This document shows positions 1 through 7,585 of a stretch of 64,000 bases of DNA, piece by piece. Numbering within the stretch: the stretch's first letter is position 1; every line of letters starts with the position of its first letter. The position numbers were made by a program, and so were the translations under genes. Origin of the DNA: Microbispora amethystogenes (GTDB lineage: Bacteria > Actinomycetota > Actinomycetes > Streptosporangiales > Streptosporangiaceae); NCBI RefSeq assembly GCF_016863015.1, contig NZ_BOOB01000049.1:1-64000 (forward strand), read 5' to 3'. The notes under the pieces are model-generated. The model saw nothing but the letters and a program-made list of their open reading frames with translations. It was not told the DNA's origin and made no database searches.

Positions 1-1
1 G

Positions 2-142
2 AAGCTGCTCGGGCCGGCGTGCCAGTTCCACAACCGCGACCGCTACCGCCACCCTGCCCGCTACACCCGCCGCAAGACCGGCGATGACCGCTGGGCCTTC
101 ACCTACCGCAACCCCTACAGCACCCGGCGAGCGAGGACATGA
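2..142 (+). CDS. C-terminal fragment of an unidentified protein
   Basis: An open frame enters from the left edge and ends at TGA 140-142, giving 46 residues that are rich in Arg, Tyr and aromatic residues (for example RDRYRHPARY and WAFTYRNPYS). The other two plus frames are closed or compositionally poor here. I do not recognise a family. The start and most of the protein lie outside the window. The 136 bases after it, before the end of the M20 peptidase gene, hold no gene that I can support. Confidence 0.4.
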   Translation, partial: KLLGPACQFHNRDRYRHPARYTRRKTGDDRWAFTYRNPYSTRRART

Positions 143-278
143 CGGAGAGAGGTTCGTGGGCAGAGCCCGAGCCGTCGGCCGCATCGCTGGCCGATTCAGA
201 CGTATAAGCCCCCGGGCGCCGTGAGAGCTTCACACACCTGACCGGTCCACGCTGCCAAGGTTCTGGCACGAGCGTCCG

Positions 279-1562
279 TCAGGGCTGCTCGCCCACGAGG
301 AGGCGGTCGAGGACGCGGACGCCGAACTCCAGGCCCTCGACGGGGACCCGCTCGTCCAGCCCGTGGAACATGCCGAAGTAGTCGAGGCCCGGCGGCAGCA
401 GCAGCGGCGCGAAGCCGTACCCCCGGATGCCGATCCTTGCGAACCACTTGGCGTCCGTGCCACCGGTCATCACGTACGGCACGGGCCTGCCGGTGGGGTC
501 CTCGGCGAGCAGGGCCGCGGTGAGCTCGTCGAACAGGCCGTCGGCGGGGGAGGAGACGGCCTCCTCGAAGCTGACGAACTCGCGGGAGACCTTCGGGCCG
601 AGCAGCCGGTCGATCGTCTCCAGGAACTCCTCGCGCTGTCCCGGCAGGAAGCGGCCGTCAACGTGGGCCTCGGCCGTGCCGGGGATGACGTTGACCTTGT
701 AGCCCGCGTTCAGCATCGTCGGGTTGGCCGAGTTGCGCAGCACCCCCTTGAACAGGGCGGCCGCGCGGGGCATCCGCTCGATCTCCTCGTCCAGCCGGTC
801 GACGTCGATCGGCCGGCCGAGCGCCCGCGACAGCTCCTCGATCAGCCGGGCCACCTCGGGCGTGAGCCGTACGGGCCAGCTGTGGGCGGCGACGCGGGCG
901 ACGGCGGCGGCCAGCTCGGCGACGGGGTTGTCCACGGCGGGCTTGGACCCGTGCCCCGGCACGCCGCGGGCGGTCAGCCGCATCCACGCGGTGCCGCGCT
1001 CCCCGACAGCCACCGGATAGACGCGGACGTCGCCCTCGTACCAGGAGAAACCGCCGGACTCGCTGATCGCCTCGGTGCAGCCCTCGAACAGGTCGCGGTG
1101 CCGCTCGATCGCGTGCCCCGCGCCGTATTCCCCGGTGGCCTCCTCGTCGGCGAGGAATGCCAGCACCAGGTCGCGCCGGGGCCGCACGCCCCGGCGCGCG
1201 TTCTCGCGGGCCCAGGCGAGGGTCATCGCGAGCGTGCCCTTCATGTCGACCGCGCCCCGGCCGTGTACGCAGCCGTCGTCGATCTCCCCGGAGAACGGGT
1301 GCGTACGCCATTCGGCGGGGTCGGCGGGCACGACGTCGAGGTGCCCGTGCAGGAGCAGCGCGTCGGGGCTGTCGCCGGGGATGCGGGCGACCACGCTGGT
1401 GCGGCGCGGCGCCGACTCGAAGACGACCGGCTCGATGCCGGCCTCGGCGAGCAGGGACGCCACGTATTCGGCGGCCCGCCGTTCGCCCGGGCCGTCACCC
1501 GATCCGTCGTTGGTGGTGTCGATCCTCAGCAGCTCCGAGCAGATCGTCGCGACCTCGGTCAT
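279..1562 (-). CDS. M20 family metallopeptidase (dipeptidase/acetylornithine deacetylase type)
   Basis: This 427-residue cytoplasmic zinc hydrolase should cleave small peptides or acyl-amino acids. It shows the M20 metal-site motifs in order: HGHLD (His74, Asp76), GRGAVDMKG (Asp106), and ADEEATG, whose Glu pair (about 140-141) gives the general base and a ligand. A dimerisation domain follows and a late HG near the C-terminus completes the site. There is no signal peptide. The ATG overlaps the TGA of the upstream S9 gene (ATGA), with GGAGAAGGA just before it, so the start is firm. It is the last gene of a C39-S9-M20 run in which each junction overlaps by 4 nt, suggesting coupled translation and a shared peptide-degrading job. 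The natural substrate cannot be read from the sequence. Confidence 0.93.
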   Translation of the reverse strand: MTEVATICSELLRIDTTNDGSGDGPGERRAAEYVASLLAEAGIEPVVFESAPRRTSVVARIPGDSPDALLLHGHLDVVPADPAEWRTHPFSGEIDDGCVHGRGAVDMKGTLAMTLAWARENARRGVRPRRDLVLAFLADEEATGEYGAGHAIERHRDLFEGCTEAISESGGFSWYEGDVRVYPVAVGERGTAWMRLTARGVPGHGSKPAVDNPVAELAAAVARVAAHSWPVRLTPEVARLIEELSRALGRPIDVDRLDEEIERMPRAAALFKGVLRNSANPTMLNAGYKVNVIPGTAEAHVDGRFLPGQREEFLETIDRLLGPKVSREFVSFEEAVSSPADGLFDELTAALLAEDPTGRPVPYVMTGGTDAKWFARIGIRGYGFAPLLLPPGLDYFGMFHGLDERVPVEGLEFGVRVLDRLLVGEQP

Positions 1563-3400
1563 TCCTTCTCCCCGTTGTGCAGCGTCAGCGGCGGGACCTC
1601 GGGCGTGGGAAAGCCGAAGACGATCCCGTAGAACGCGAGCTCCGCCTCCAGCGCCCGGACGATGGTGTCCTCCCGCCGCCACCCGTGCTGTTCCCCCTCG
1701 AACGTGAGGTACGCCCACCGGTGGCCGTGCCGGGCGAGCGCGGCGGCGAAGCGCTCGGACTCGGCGGGATCGACCACCTTGTCCTCCAGCCCGTGCAGGA
1801 GCAGCGCCGGACCCGACGCCCGCGCGGCGTGCTGTTCCGGCGACCGGTCGAGATACCGGTCGCGGGTCTCGGGCAGCGGGCCGATCAACCCGTCGAGGTA
1901 GTGCGACTCCAGGTCGTGCGTCTGCGCCGCCCAGCGCTCGGGGTCGGAGATGCCGTAGTGGGACACCGCACCGCAGAAGACGTCGCTGTGGACGAGCGCG
2001 GCCATCGAGGTCCAGCCGCCCGCGCTGCCGCCCCTGATCGCCACCTTCTCCGCCCGGCCGGTGCGCAGCAGCCACCGCGCCACGGTCTCGCAGTCGCGTA
2101 CGTCGACGACCCCCCAGTTGTGCCGCAGGCGCTCCCGGTAGGCCCGGCCGTACCCGGTCGAACCGCCGTAGTTGACCTCGGCGACGCCGATGCCCCTGCT
2201 GGTGAAGTAGGCGATCTCCAGGTCGAGGACCGGCGCCGCCGACCCGGTCGGCCCGCCGTGGACGAACACCACGTACGGCGCGGGCCCGCCGCCGGGCGGG
2301 GCGTACAGGTGGGCGTGCACGCCGTCGACGGTCACGGCCTCGGGCGTGGGCAGTTCGGCGTCGCCGGGCACGGGCTTGCCGGGGGAGAGCACCTCGTGCC
2401 GCCCGGTCTCCAGGTCGACCCGCACCACCTCGTACGGCCGGTGCGGCGAGGCCGCGACGCCGACGACGCGGGAGCCCCGCGCCGACAGCGTGGGCGCCCA
2501 GAAGGTGTATCCGCCGCCGACGTCGCGGATGGCGGCGCCGCCCGAGCCGTTCGGCAGGGGCCGGTCGAGCACGCCGAGCCGCCGTTCGTCGGCGGTGCCG
2601 TACACGGCGGCGATCCGCCCGCCGGTGACGGCGAAGAACGTGCCGCCGATCTTCCAGGTGGCGTCGCCGAACTCCAGGGGGACGGGGGTGAGGTCGCGCG
2701 TCGTGCCGTCCAGCCCGACGAGGTGGATGTTCCACCAGCCGGTCGGATCGGTGACGGCGTAGAGGCTCTCGTCGTCGCGCCACTCGGCCTGGCAGGTGGA
2801 CGCGCCGGAGAGCAGCACGCGGTGCGGGCCGCCGGCGACGGGAGCCATGCACAGTTCCGTGGCGTCCCAGGGCATGTCGGGGTGGTTCCAGCCGATGTAG
2901 GCGAGCGTGCGGCCGTCCGGCGACACCCGGGGGTTCATCAGGAAGCGGTGGGACGCGACCACGCTGCGAAGGGGGGAGCCGTCGAGCGGCACCACGACGA
3001 TGTCGCGGTCCGCGCTCCGGGGGCCGCCCCGCTCCCGCACGCACCAGATCTCGTCGTCGCGCACGACCAGGTCGGCGTAGCGGGCGGGGCCCTCGGGGGT
3101 GAGCGGGACCGGCTCCTCGCCGGGGGAGCACAGGTAGATCCGGCCGTCCGCCCAGTTGGTGAACACCAGCCGGCCCTTGTGAGCGCGCCAGGACCGCCCG
3201 CCGTACTCCATCACCCGGTTCCTGGCGTTCCAGCCCTGCGGCAGCACGTCCTCGATCGCGCCGCCGGCCGTGCGCCGCACCACGCAGCGCCGGCCGCCCT
3301 CGTGCGGCCGGGGCTCGTCCCACCAGACCTCGTCGCCCGAGATCTCCACCCAGAGCGGGCGGTCGTCCACCCGCGCGACGTCCACGGCCCGAATCGTCAC
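1559..3400 (-). CDS. S9 family prolyl-oligopeptidase-like serine peptidase
   Basis: The protein has 613 residues: an N-terminal beta-propeller-like part (about 1-370) and a C-terminal alpha/beta-hydrolase domain. Catalytic residues are visible as GGSAGGW (Ser about 459), the Asp of HGLEDKVVDP (about 538) and the His of GEQHGW (about 570). Family members of this shape cut short peptides inside the cell, and the propeller keeps large proteins out. No signal peptide is present. The start is GTG at 3400, overlapping the TGA of the upstream C39 gene as GTGA, behind a G-rich stretch. A far longer open frame extends upstream, but that part is out-of-frame reading of the C39 gene. It sits between C39 and M20 peptidase genes. 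Confidence 0.92.
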   Translation of the reverse strand: MTIRAVDVARVDDRPLWVEISGDEVWWDEPRPHEGGRRCVVRRTAGGAIEDVLPQGWNARNRVMEYGGRSWRAHKGRLVFTNWADGRIYLCSPGEEPVPLTPEGPARYADLVVRDDEIWCVRERGGPRSADRDIVVVPLDGSPLRSVVASHRFLMNPRVSPDGRTLAYIGWNHPDMPWDATELCMAPVAGGPHRVLLSGASTCQAEWRDDESLYAVTDPTGWWNIHLVGLDGTTRDLTPVPLEFGDATWKIGGTFFAVTGGRIAAVYGTADERRLGVLDRPLPNGSGGAAIRDVGGGYTFWAPTLSARGSRVVGVAASPHRPYEVVRVDLETGRHEVLSPGKPVPGDAELPTPEAVTVDGVHAHLYAPPGGGPAPYVVFVHGGPTGSAAPVLDLEIAYFTSRGIGVAEVNYGGSTGYGRAYRERLRHNWGVVDVRDCETVARWLLRTGRAEKVAIRGGSAGGWTSMAALVHSDVFCGAVSHYGISDPERWAAQTHDLESHYLDGLIGPLPETRDRYLDRSPEQHAARASGPALLLHGLEDKVVDPAESERFAAALARHGHRWAYLTFEGEQHGWRREDTIVRALEAELAFYGIVFGFPTPEVPPLTLHNGEKE

Positions 3401-4485
3401 CAGTTCCCCCCCGAGTCCGGAAGAGTCGTACCCGGGGGGTGGACGATGTGCACGATCCCCCCGCTGCTCGTGCCGCGCAGCCAGACCCTCTCGAAGGCGG
3501 CGCGCGGGTAGATCCGCCGTACGCCGTCGTCGTCCGGCGCGGCCGGGTCGTTCGCGATCACGTCGCCCTCCGCCGTGAACCCGGTGACGACCATGATGTG
3601 GCCGCTGGTGGAGTATCCGGCGCCGGGCAGCTCGTGCTCGCGGAACGCCTGCGAGGTGATCACCGGGATTCCGGCGGCGATGAAACGCTCCAGTTCGGCC
3701 AGCGAGCGCAGCCGGGTGACGAAGCCGTCCAGCCCGTAACGGCCCGCGTAGGCGACGCCGAACGGCCAGTTGCCCGTGCCCTGGTAGCTGTGGTCGTACA
3801 TGTCCCTGGCGGCGTGGTCGACCGCCGGGCACGGGTCGCCGGGGGCCACCCAGGCGAGGTCCGCCGGAGCGGGCCCGCGTTTCCAGTAGCCGAGCACCAT
3901 GGTGAACGACGCGGGGCTGCACCACGACTCGCCGCCGCCGTCCCACTGCGGGTAGTGCCCGAGGTGCGCCTTCTGCGACCGGCGCGGCACGTCCAGTTCG
4001 ATCCCCCGCGCCCCCGGCGCCGAGCCGCCCGGTCCGCCCGGCCGTACGGAGGAGGCCATTACGGCGAGGGACCGCACGTGGCCGCCGCTGCCGTACAGGG
4101 TGGCCCGCACCCGGTACGACGTGACGGGCCGAATCGCGACGAGTGTGTCCACCGCCACGTCGCCGTCGGCGTCCCCCTGGCCCGGCAGGGACGTGCGGTG
4201 GACGTCGGCGTCGCTCTCGGCCCACCGGCCCATGACGTACCACTTGGTCAGGGCGCCGCTCACGGTCCGGGCCCGCATCTCGATCTCCAGCCACGCGCCG
4301 GGCGGCGTGGCGGCCGTCCACGACGGCACGAGTTCGGTGGCCGGGAAGCCGATCTCCCGCTCCTCGGAGGTCCAGCGGGTGTAGGGCCATTCCCGCTCAC
4401 CGCCGGGCGCGAACGGGTCCAGGTACTTCGCCGTCCCGCTCTCCTGCCCGCCCACGGACCATCGGTGCAGGACGACGAGGCTCAA
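3397..4485 (-). CDS. C39-family cysteine peptidase-like protein
   Basis: The C-terminal half is a papain-like C39 domain with Cys in SWCSPASF (about residue 190), His in TSGHIMVV (about 295) and Asp in ANDPAAP. The N-terminal half is beta-rich and unassigned. Unlike the C39 domains of bacteriocin exporters it is not fused to an ABC transporter, and no signal peptide is seen, so it probably acts in the cytoplasm. I chose TTG 4485, with GCGGAG about 6 nt upstream. A GTG at 4581 is in frame but would place the operator-like repeat at 4556-4576 inside the gene. It heads the overlapping C39-S9-M20 series and lies downstream of a TetR gene on the same strand. The peptidase call is good and the start less certain. 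Confidence 0.8.
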   Translation of the reverse strand: MSLVVLHRWSVGGQESGTAKYLDPFAPGGEREWPYTRWTSEEREIGFPATELVPSWTAATPPGAWLEIEMRARTVSGALTKWYVMGRWAESDADVHRTSLPGQGDADGDVAVDTLVAIRPVTSYRVRATLYGSGGHVRSLAVMASSVRPGGPGGSAPGARGIELDVPRRSQKAHLGHYPQWDGGGESWCSPASFTMVLGYWKRGPAPADLAWVAPGDPCPAVDHAARDMYDHSYQGTGNWPFGVAYAGRYGLDGFVTRLRSLAELERFIAAGIPVITSQAFREHELPGAGYSTSGHIMVVTGFTAEGDVIANDPAAPDDDGVRRIYPRAAFERVWLRGTSSGGIVHIVHPPGTTLPDSGGNW

Positions 4486-4555
4486 CTGGGGCTCCGCTCG
4501 GCATACAGCAGGGTGACCACCTCGCCGATTGTCGTTTCCGCCCTGACCTGGCGCA

Positions 4556-4576
4556 TCGGATGGTTTACGTATCCGA
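4556..4576. promoter_or_regulatory. 6-9-6 inverted repeat before the peptidase operon
   Basis: TCGGAT and ATCCGA form perfect 6-bp arms around a 9-bp spacer, 21 bp in all. The repeat lies between the stop of the TetR gene (4588) and the chosen start of the C39 gene (4485). Size and spacing suit a homodimeric repressor. The TetR protein encoded next door is the obvious candidate, but that is inference. Confidence 0.5.
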
Positions 4577-4587
4577 CACACCGGACG

Positions 4588-5166
4588 CTACGGCATCGCG
4601 CGCCGTGCTCCGTCCGGGCCGAGCAGGCGCAGGAACGCGGCGAAGGCGGCGTCCGTACGGCCGTCGTCTCCCGTGGCGTCGCGGTCCAGGAGCAGCCCGC
4701 GTACGACCGCCAGAGTCGCCGTCACCAGGGCGGGGGCCGCCTCGCCGTGCTCGGGCCGCAGGCCCTCCTCCAGCACGCCGAGCCAGTCCGTGGTGGCGGC
4801 CTCGCGGAAGTCCGGCCACAGGGCGGCCCCCTCGGGCGTGCCGTGCACCATGCCGAACAGCCGGAGGAACGGCGCGCCTTCCGGGCCGGTCAGTGTGCGC
4901 CACGCGCGCTCCAGCGTCCGCGTGTACGGCTCGTCCCGGAGCGCGAGGGCCTCCCGGAAGAACGCGAGCTGACGGGTCCTCGCCTGCTGGAGCGCCTCGC
5001 GCAGCAACCGCTCCCGGGTGCCGAAGTGATAGATCAGCATGCGCGGCGAGGTGCCGGCGCTCGTGGCGAGGGCGGTCAGGTTCGCGGGCAGGCCGTGGGC
5101 GAGGAGGTGGTCGGCGCAGGCGTCGAGCAGCCTGGCCCTGATCTCCGGCTGGGGATGCCGGGGCAT
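4588..5166 (-). CDS. TetR-family transcriptional regulator
   Basis: The 192-residue protein has the usual TetR size. Its N-terminal helix-turn-helix spans about residues 10-55 (ARLLDACADHLLAHG, then ALATSAGTSPRMLIYHFGTRERLL, read as two adjoining parts), where the LIYHFGTRE recognition region is typical. The C-terminal helical part, for ligand and dimer contacts, is not specific enough to name an inducer. The start is ATG 5166. It is divergent from the alpha/beta hydrolase at 5231, with an inverted repeat in the 64-bp gap, the usual set-up for a local repressor. It also precedes the peptidase operon on its own strand, so it could control both sides. Confidence 0.9.
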   Translation of the reverse strand: MPRHPQPEIRARLLDACADHLLAHGLPANLTALATSAGTSPRMLIYHFGTRERLLREALQQARTRQLAFFREALALRDEPYTRTLERAWRTLTGPEGAPFLRLFGMVHGTPEGAALWPDFREAATTDWLGVLEEGLRPEHGEAAPALVTATLAVVRGLLLDRDATGDDGRTDAAFAAFLRLLGPDGARRAMP

Positions 5167-5181
5167 CGCGGCCGCCTTTCA

Positions 5182-5197
5182 CGTAACACGCATTACG
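5182..5197. promoter_or_regulatory. Probable TetR operator between divergent genes
   Basis: CGTAA-N6-TTACG is a perfect inverted repeat of 16 bp. It lies 16 bp upstream of the TetR start and 34 bp upstream of the hydrolase start. Position and symmetry fit autoregulation of TetR with control of the divergent hydrolase gene. Binding is inferred, not shown. Confidence 0.6.
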
Positions 5198-5230
5198 CTT
5201 ATAAGCCTACCGTCGCCGGAGGAGGCCGTC

Positions 5231-5950
5231 GTGCGTGTCGTGTTCGTCCACGGAGCCTGTGTACGGGACGGAGCGTGGTGGTGGCACCGCACCGCCGCGA
5301 TCCTGGAGTCCGAGGGCGTCCCCAGCAGCGCGCCGCCCCTGCCGAGCTGCGGAGAGGGAGGCCATGAGGACGGCGGGCGGCTCCCGGGCACGGACGGGCC
5401 GTCGCTACCCGACGACGTGGCGGCGGTTCGCGCGCATCTCGCGTCCGTCGCCGGTCCGGTCGTGGTGGTGGCGCACAGCTATGGGGGCGTCGTCGTGGCC
5501 GAGGCCGTCGCGGGGCTGCCCTCGGTGCGGCACCTGCTGTTCGTGACGAGCTTCCTGCCCGAGCCGGGCGAGAGCCTGTCGTCCTTCGGGGACGGCGGGC
5601 CCGCGCCCTACCTCGACTTCGGCTCCGACGGGACGTTCGGCGTACGCCCGGAGACGGCGACGGAGACGTTCCTGCAGGACTGCGACGAGGAGGCCGTCGC
5701 GGGGGCGCACGCCCGCCTGGTGCGGCAGACCGCCGCCGTCACCGTGCGGCCGGTGGGCGCCGCCGCCTGGAAGGAGATCCCGTCGACCTACCTCGTCTGC
5801 GCCCTCGACAACGGGACGCCGCCGTCCCTGCAGCGCGCCCAGGCGGCGCGGGCGGACCGGGTGGTGGAGATCGACGCGGGCCACCACCCGTTCCTGTCCC
5901 GCCCGGATGAGGTGGCCGGCCTGGTCCTGCGCCTCGTCGCCGCCGGATGA
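5231..5950 (+). CDS. Alpha/beta-fold hydrolase
   Basis: The 239-residue protein belongs to the small alpha/beta-hydrolase type. It opens with the oxyanion strand VVFVHGACV, carries the nucleophile elbow AHSYGG (Ser about 84) and ends with the catalytic His in GHHPFLSRP. An Asp is plausible in CALDNGTPP. No signal peptide is seen, so an esterase or lactonase-like activity in the cytoplasm is expected. Start GTG 5231 follows a strong GGAGGAGG with a 5-nt gap. It is transcribed away from the TetR gene across a shared operator and probably encodes the function that this regulator controls. The substrate is unknown. Confidence 0.88.
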   Translation: MRVVFVHGACVRDGAWWWHRTAAILESEGVPSSAPPLPSCGEGGHEDGGRLPGTDGPSLPDDVAAVRAHLASVAGPVVVVAHSYGGVVVAEAVAGLPSVRHLLFVTSFLPEPGESLSSFGDGGPAPYLDFGSDGTFGVRPETATETFLQDCDEEAVAGAHARLVRQTAAVTVRPVGAAAWKEIPSTYLVCALDNGTPPSLQRAQAARADRVVEIDAGHHPFLSRPDEVAGLVLRLVAAG

Positions 5951-5958
5951 CGGGGCCG

Positions 5959-6693
5959 TCAGTTGAGAGGGAGGAGGTAGCCGTTTCCGACCAGCCAGCC
6001 GATGGAGACCTCGCCGTCGGGGTTGGCCGGCGCGCCGGGGATGTACCGGGCGATCGTGTGGAACTGCTCGCCCTGGCCGGGCTGCTGGAAGGCCGGGGCC
6101 GCCGGGCCGCCGTCGACGTAGAACGGCCGGATCACCCGGTAGACGTGGTAGTTGCACAGGTGGGGGTCGCCCGGCACGTTGTTGAGGTTGCTCGGCGGGA
6201 GTGCCCGGGCGGGGAACGGCGTGCCGTAGGGCGCGAGGAACGCGCCGGTCTCCCCGCCGAAGCGGTCCACCCGGTAGCCGATCGGCAGTTTGACCTGCGT
6301 GACGAGCACGCGCGCGTTGCTGAACCCGCCCGCGTGCGCGAAGCCGGAGTCCGGGGGGAAGCGGTAGAAGTTGGTCACCGGGTTGAGGTAGCGGCGCAGG
6401 AAGTCGGCCGGGATGAGGCCGCCGTACCGCCGGTAGCCGGCCAGGATCTTGTCCAGCGGGAAGGTGTGCGGCAGGAACACCGGGCCGAGGAGTTTGTCGT
6501 CCTGCACGAACGGCGGCCCGCAGGGCACGCCCCACGTCGCGCTCCGGGCCGGAAGCGCGGCGGCCGGGACGCCCTTGGCGGATCCGGCCGCGGTCTGACC
6601 GGACGCGGCCGAGGCCTGGGCCGGGGCTCCGGCCAGGGCCGCCACGGTGAGGGCACAGGCGGCCAGGGACGTTTTGCGAGAGTGAAGGCGCAC
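5959..6693 (-). CDS. Secreted TNT-domain protein (NAD-glycohydrolase toxin fold)
   Basis: The protein has 244 residues. Residues 1-30 form a Sec signal peptide (basic HSRK, a hydrophobic Ala/Leu core, then APAQASA). The C-terminal half matches the TNT fold (DUF4237) first described in the M. tuberculosis CpnT toxin, which hydrolyses NAD+: DRFGGETG at 143-150, LAPYGTPF, RALPPSNL and later the Gln-rich FQQPGQGEQF near 202-211. Start GTG 6693 is set by GGGAGA at a 5-nt gap. The protein is a stand-alone exported enzyme without the usual large delivery domains. No gene of the immunity-factor type is recognisable beside it. Enzymatic activity is likely but not certain, because several CpnT catalytic residues cannot be aligned by eye. 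Confidence 0.82.
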   Translation of the reverse strand: MRLHSRKTSLAACALTVAALAGAPAQASAASGQTAAGSAKGVPAAALPARSATWGVPCGPPFVQDDKLLGPVFLPHTFPLDKILAGYRRYGGLIPADFLRRYLNPVTNFYRFPPDSGFAHAGGFSNARVLVTQVKLPIGYRVDRFGGETGAFLAPYGTPFPARALPPSNLNNVPGDPHLCNYHVYRVIRPFYVDGGPAAPAFQQPGQGEQFHTIARYIPGAPANPDGEVSIGWLVGNGYLLPLN

Positions 6694-6862
6694 GAATTCT
6701 CCCGAGAATGCGCACAGAGCATGCGATCTGGACATGTCGCATCAGATCGAGCCTTATAAGGGAAATCCCGCGATCGCTCTGACGCGTTTGAGTTCGTGCC
6801 TACCCGATCTTCATTCAGGCGCAGCGCAAGGAATTCGCCGCGACGTTCAAAACCCCGGGTGG

Positions 6863-6898
6863 GCCGATATCCCAAGGTGGACATCTATAGATATCGGC
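6863..6898. repeat. 9-bp perfect inverted repeat, 18-bp spacer
   Basis: GCCGATATC at 6863-6871 is repeated in inverse at 6890-6898. The arms are AT-rich for this genome, and the spacer contains TCTATAGATA overlapping the right arm. It may be a binding site for a dimeric regulator or a promoter element of the TNT gene, whose start lies about 170 bp away. Confidence 0.55.
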
Positions 6899-6949
6899 AG
6901 ATGGGGAGAATGGTGAGACGGTGCTTTTATGTCCTGATTCGCGCAACAA

Positions 6950-6995
6950 GGGGGCGAAGCTGGGATTCCGGCGGAATTCTCCCCTCGTCGCCCCC
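6950..6995. other. Nested hairpin
   Basis: An outer 8-bp stem (GGGGGCGA with TCGCCCCC) encloses an inner stem built on ATTCC-GGC-GGAAT. There is no T-tract on either side, so it is not a classical terminator. It may be a structured leader, a small-RNA element or an attenuator. No known riboswitch core was recognised. Confidence 0.45.
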
Positions 6996-7334
6996 GTCCC
7001 CCTGCGGCGTGCGCCGGGAGGTGCTGTGCCGGGTACGCGGCGGTGTCCCGATGGCATGGCCGTCTGTCCGGCCGCGCCGGTCGATCTTCACGGGTGCCGG
7101 GGCGGCCCCGCCCGTCTCGCCTTCATGAACCAGTGGAGTGGAATTTCCACCGGCCACATCGTGAATGCGATCGATCACGCACCGGTCTTTCGCCCTGCCG
7201 ACCGGGGAGTGGCAATCAAAGGGCGTTCCGTGGGCCGGATCAACGCCCGGCCGAATCGGGGTTCAGGAAAACAGCGCTGGACGGGTCCATAAATCCGGAA
7301 AAAGCATCCGAGCGCCCGGTGCTCCTGAAACAGG

Positions 7335-7487
7335 ATGAGGGGTGAATTGACCGCGCGCTCAAGGAGACGTCGCCTGGTGGCGTTGATCGCCATGGCCATC
7401 GCGGCGCCGGCCGCCGCGCTCGCGCCGCTCAGCCCCGCCCACGCCGCGTACGGCAGCACCGGCACCTACGACAACCCGTACAACTGA
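7335..7487 (+). CDS. Small secreted peptide (50 residues)
   Basis: ATG 7335 to TGA 7485-7487. The sequence opens with a basic stretch (ARSRRRRL), continues with a hydrophobic Ala/Leu/Ile segment and has a signal-peptidase-like site near SPAHAA, leaving a mature tail of only about 13 residues, AYGSTGTYDNPYN. A TTG at 7347 with GAGGGG before it is an equally good start and trims four residues. Two strong hairpins follow at once, which supports a real transcription unit. The function is unknown. Export and the Tyr/Asn/Gly-rich tail suggest a signalling or surface peptide, which is inference. Confidence 0.55.
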   Translation: MRGELTARSRRRRLVALIAMAIAAPAAALAPLSPAHAAYGSTGTYDNPYN

Positions 7488-7509
7488 ACGACCTCGGCAC
7501 CCCTGAGCC

Positions 7510-7550
7510 GCGTCCGTGATCGAGCGGCCCTCGCACTCGATCACGGACGC
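7510..7550. terminator. Bidirectional terminator hairpin 1
   Basis: A perfect 15-bp stem starting GCGTCCGTGATCGAG is closed by an 11-nt loop. It lies between the small secreted peptide gene and the convergent AAA-ATPase gene. There is no U-tract, as is common for high-GC actinobacteria. Confidence 0.8.
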
Positions 7551-7551
7551 C

Positions 7552-7578
7552 GGTCCCCGGCCCGGCGGGCCGGGGACC
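7552..7578. terminator. Bidirectional terminator hairpin 2
   Basis: A perfect 12-bp GC stem (GGTCCCCGGCCC and its complement) has a 3-nt loop, only 1 nt after hairpin 1 and 7 nt before the stop of the AAA-ATPase gene. Two stacked stems make a strong insulator between convergent genes. Confidence 0.82.
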
Positions 7579-7585
7579 TGTCGTT

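Larger units (their letters stand above)
6694..7334. other. Gene-poor stretch with structured repeats
   Basis: About 640 bases with lower GC than the flanks and no convincing gene. Open frames of 110 and 123 codons exist here (6796-7128 and 6921-7292), but their composition is unlike the neighbours, they have no ribosome site and they match no family I know. What is clear is a 9-bp inverted repeat (6863-6898) and a nested hairpin (6950-6995). The stretch must hold the promoter of the TNT gene on one side and of the small secreted peptide on the other. A small RNA is possible. Confidence 0.5.

Noticed and set aside
279..3323. A 1014-codon open frame on the minus strand
   Set aside because: Only its last 427 residues (M20 peptidase) are a real protein. 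The rest is Arg/Pro/Gly-rich reading of the S9 gene in a wrong frame, a usual effect of high GC.
1157..3511. A 784-codon open frame on the plus strand opposite the peptidases
   Set aside because: Composition is nearly all Arg, Pro, Gly, Val and His, no family motif appears and it lies antisense to three well-supported genes.
4486..4581. Upstream GTG start of the C39 peptidase gene
   Set aside because: It adds 32 residues without family likeness and would bury the inverted repeat and likely promoter inside the gene.
6921..7292. A 123-codon open frame in the gene-poor stretch
   Set aside because: No ribosome site, unlike codon use and no recognisable motif; it also runs through the nested hairpin.
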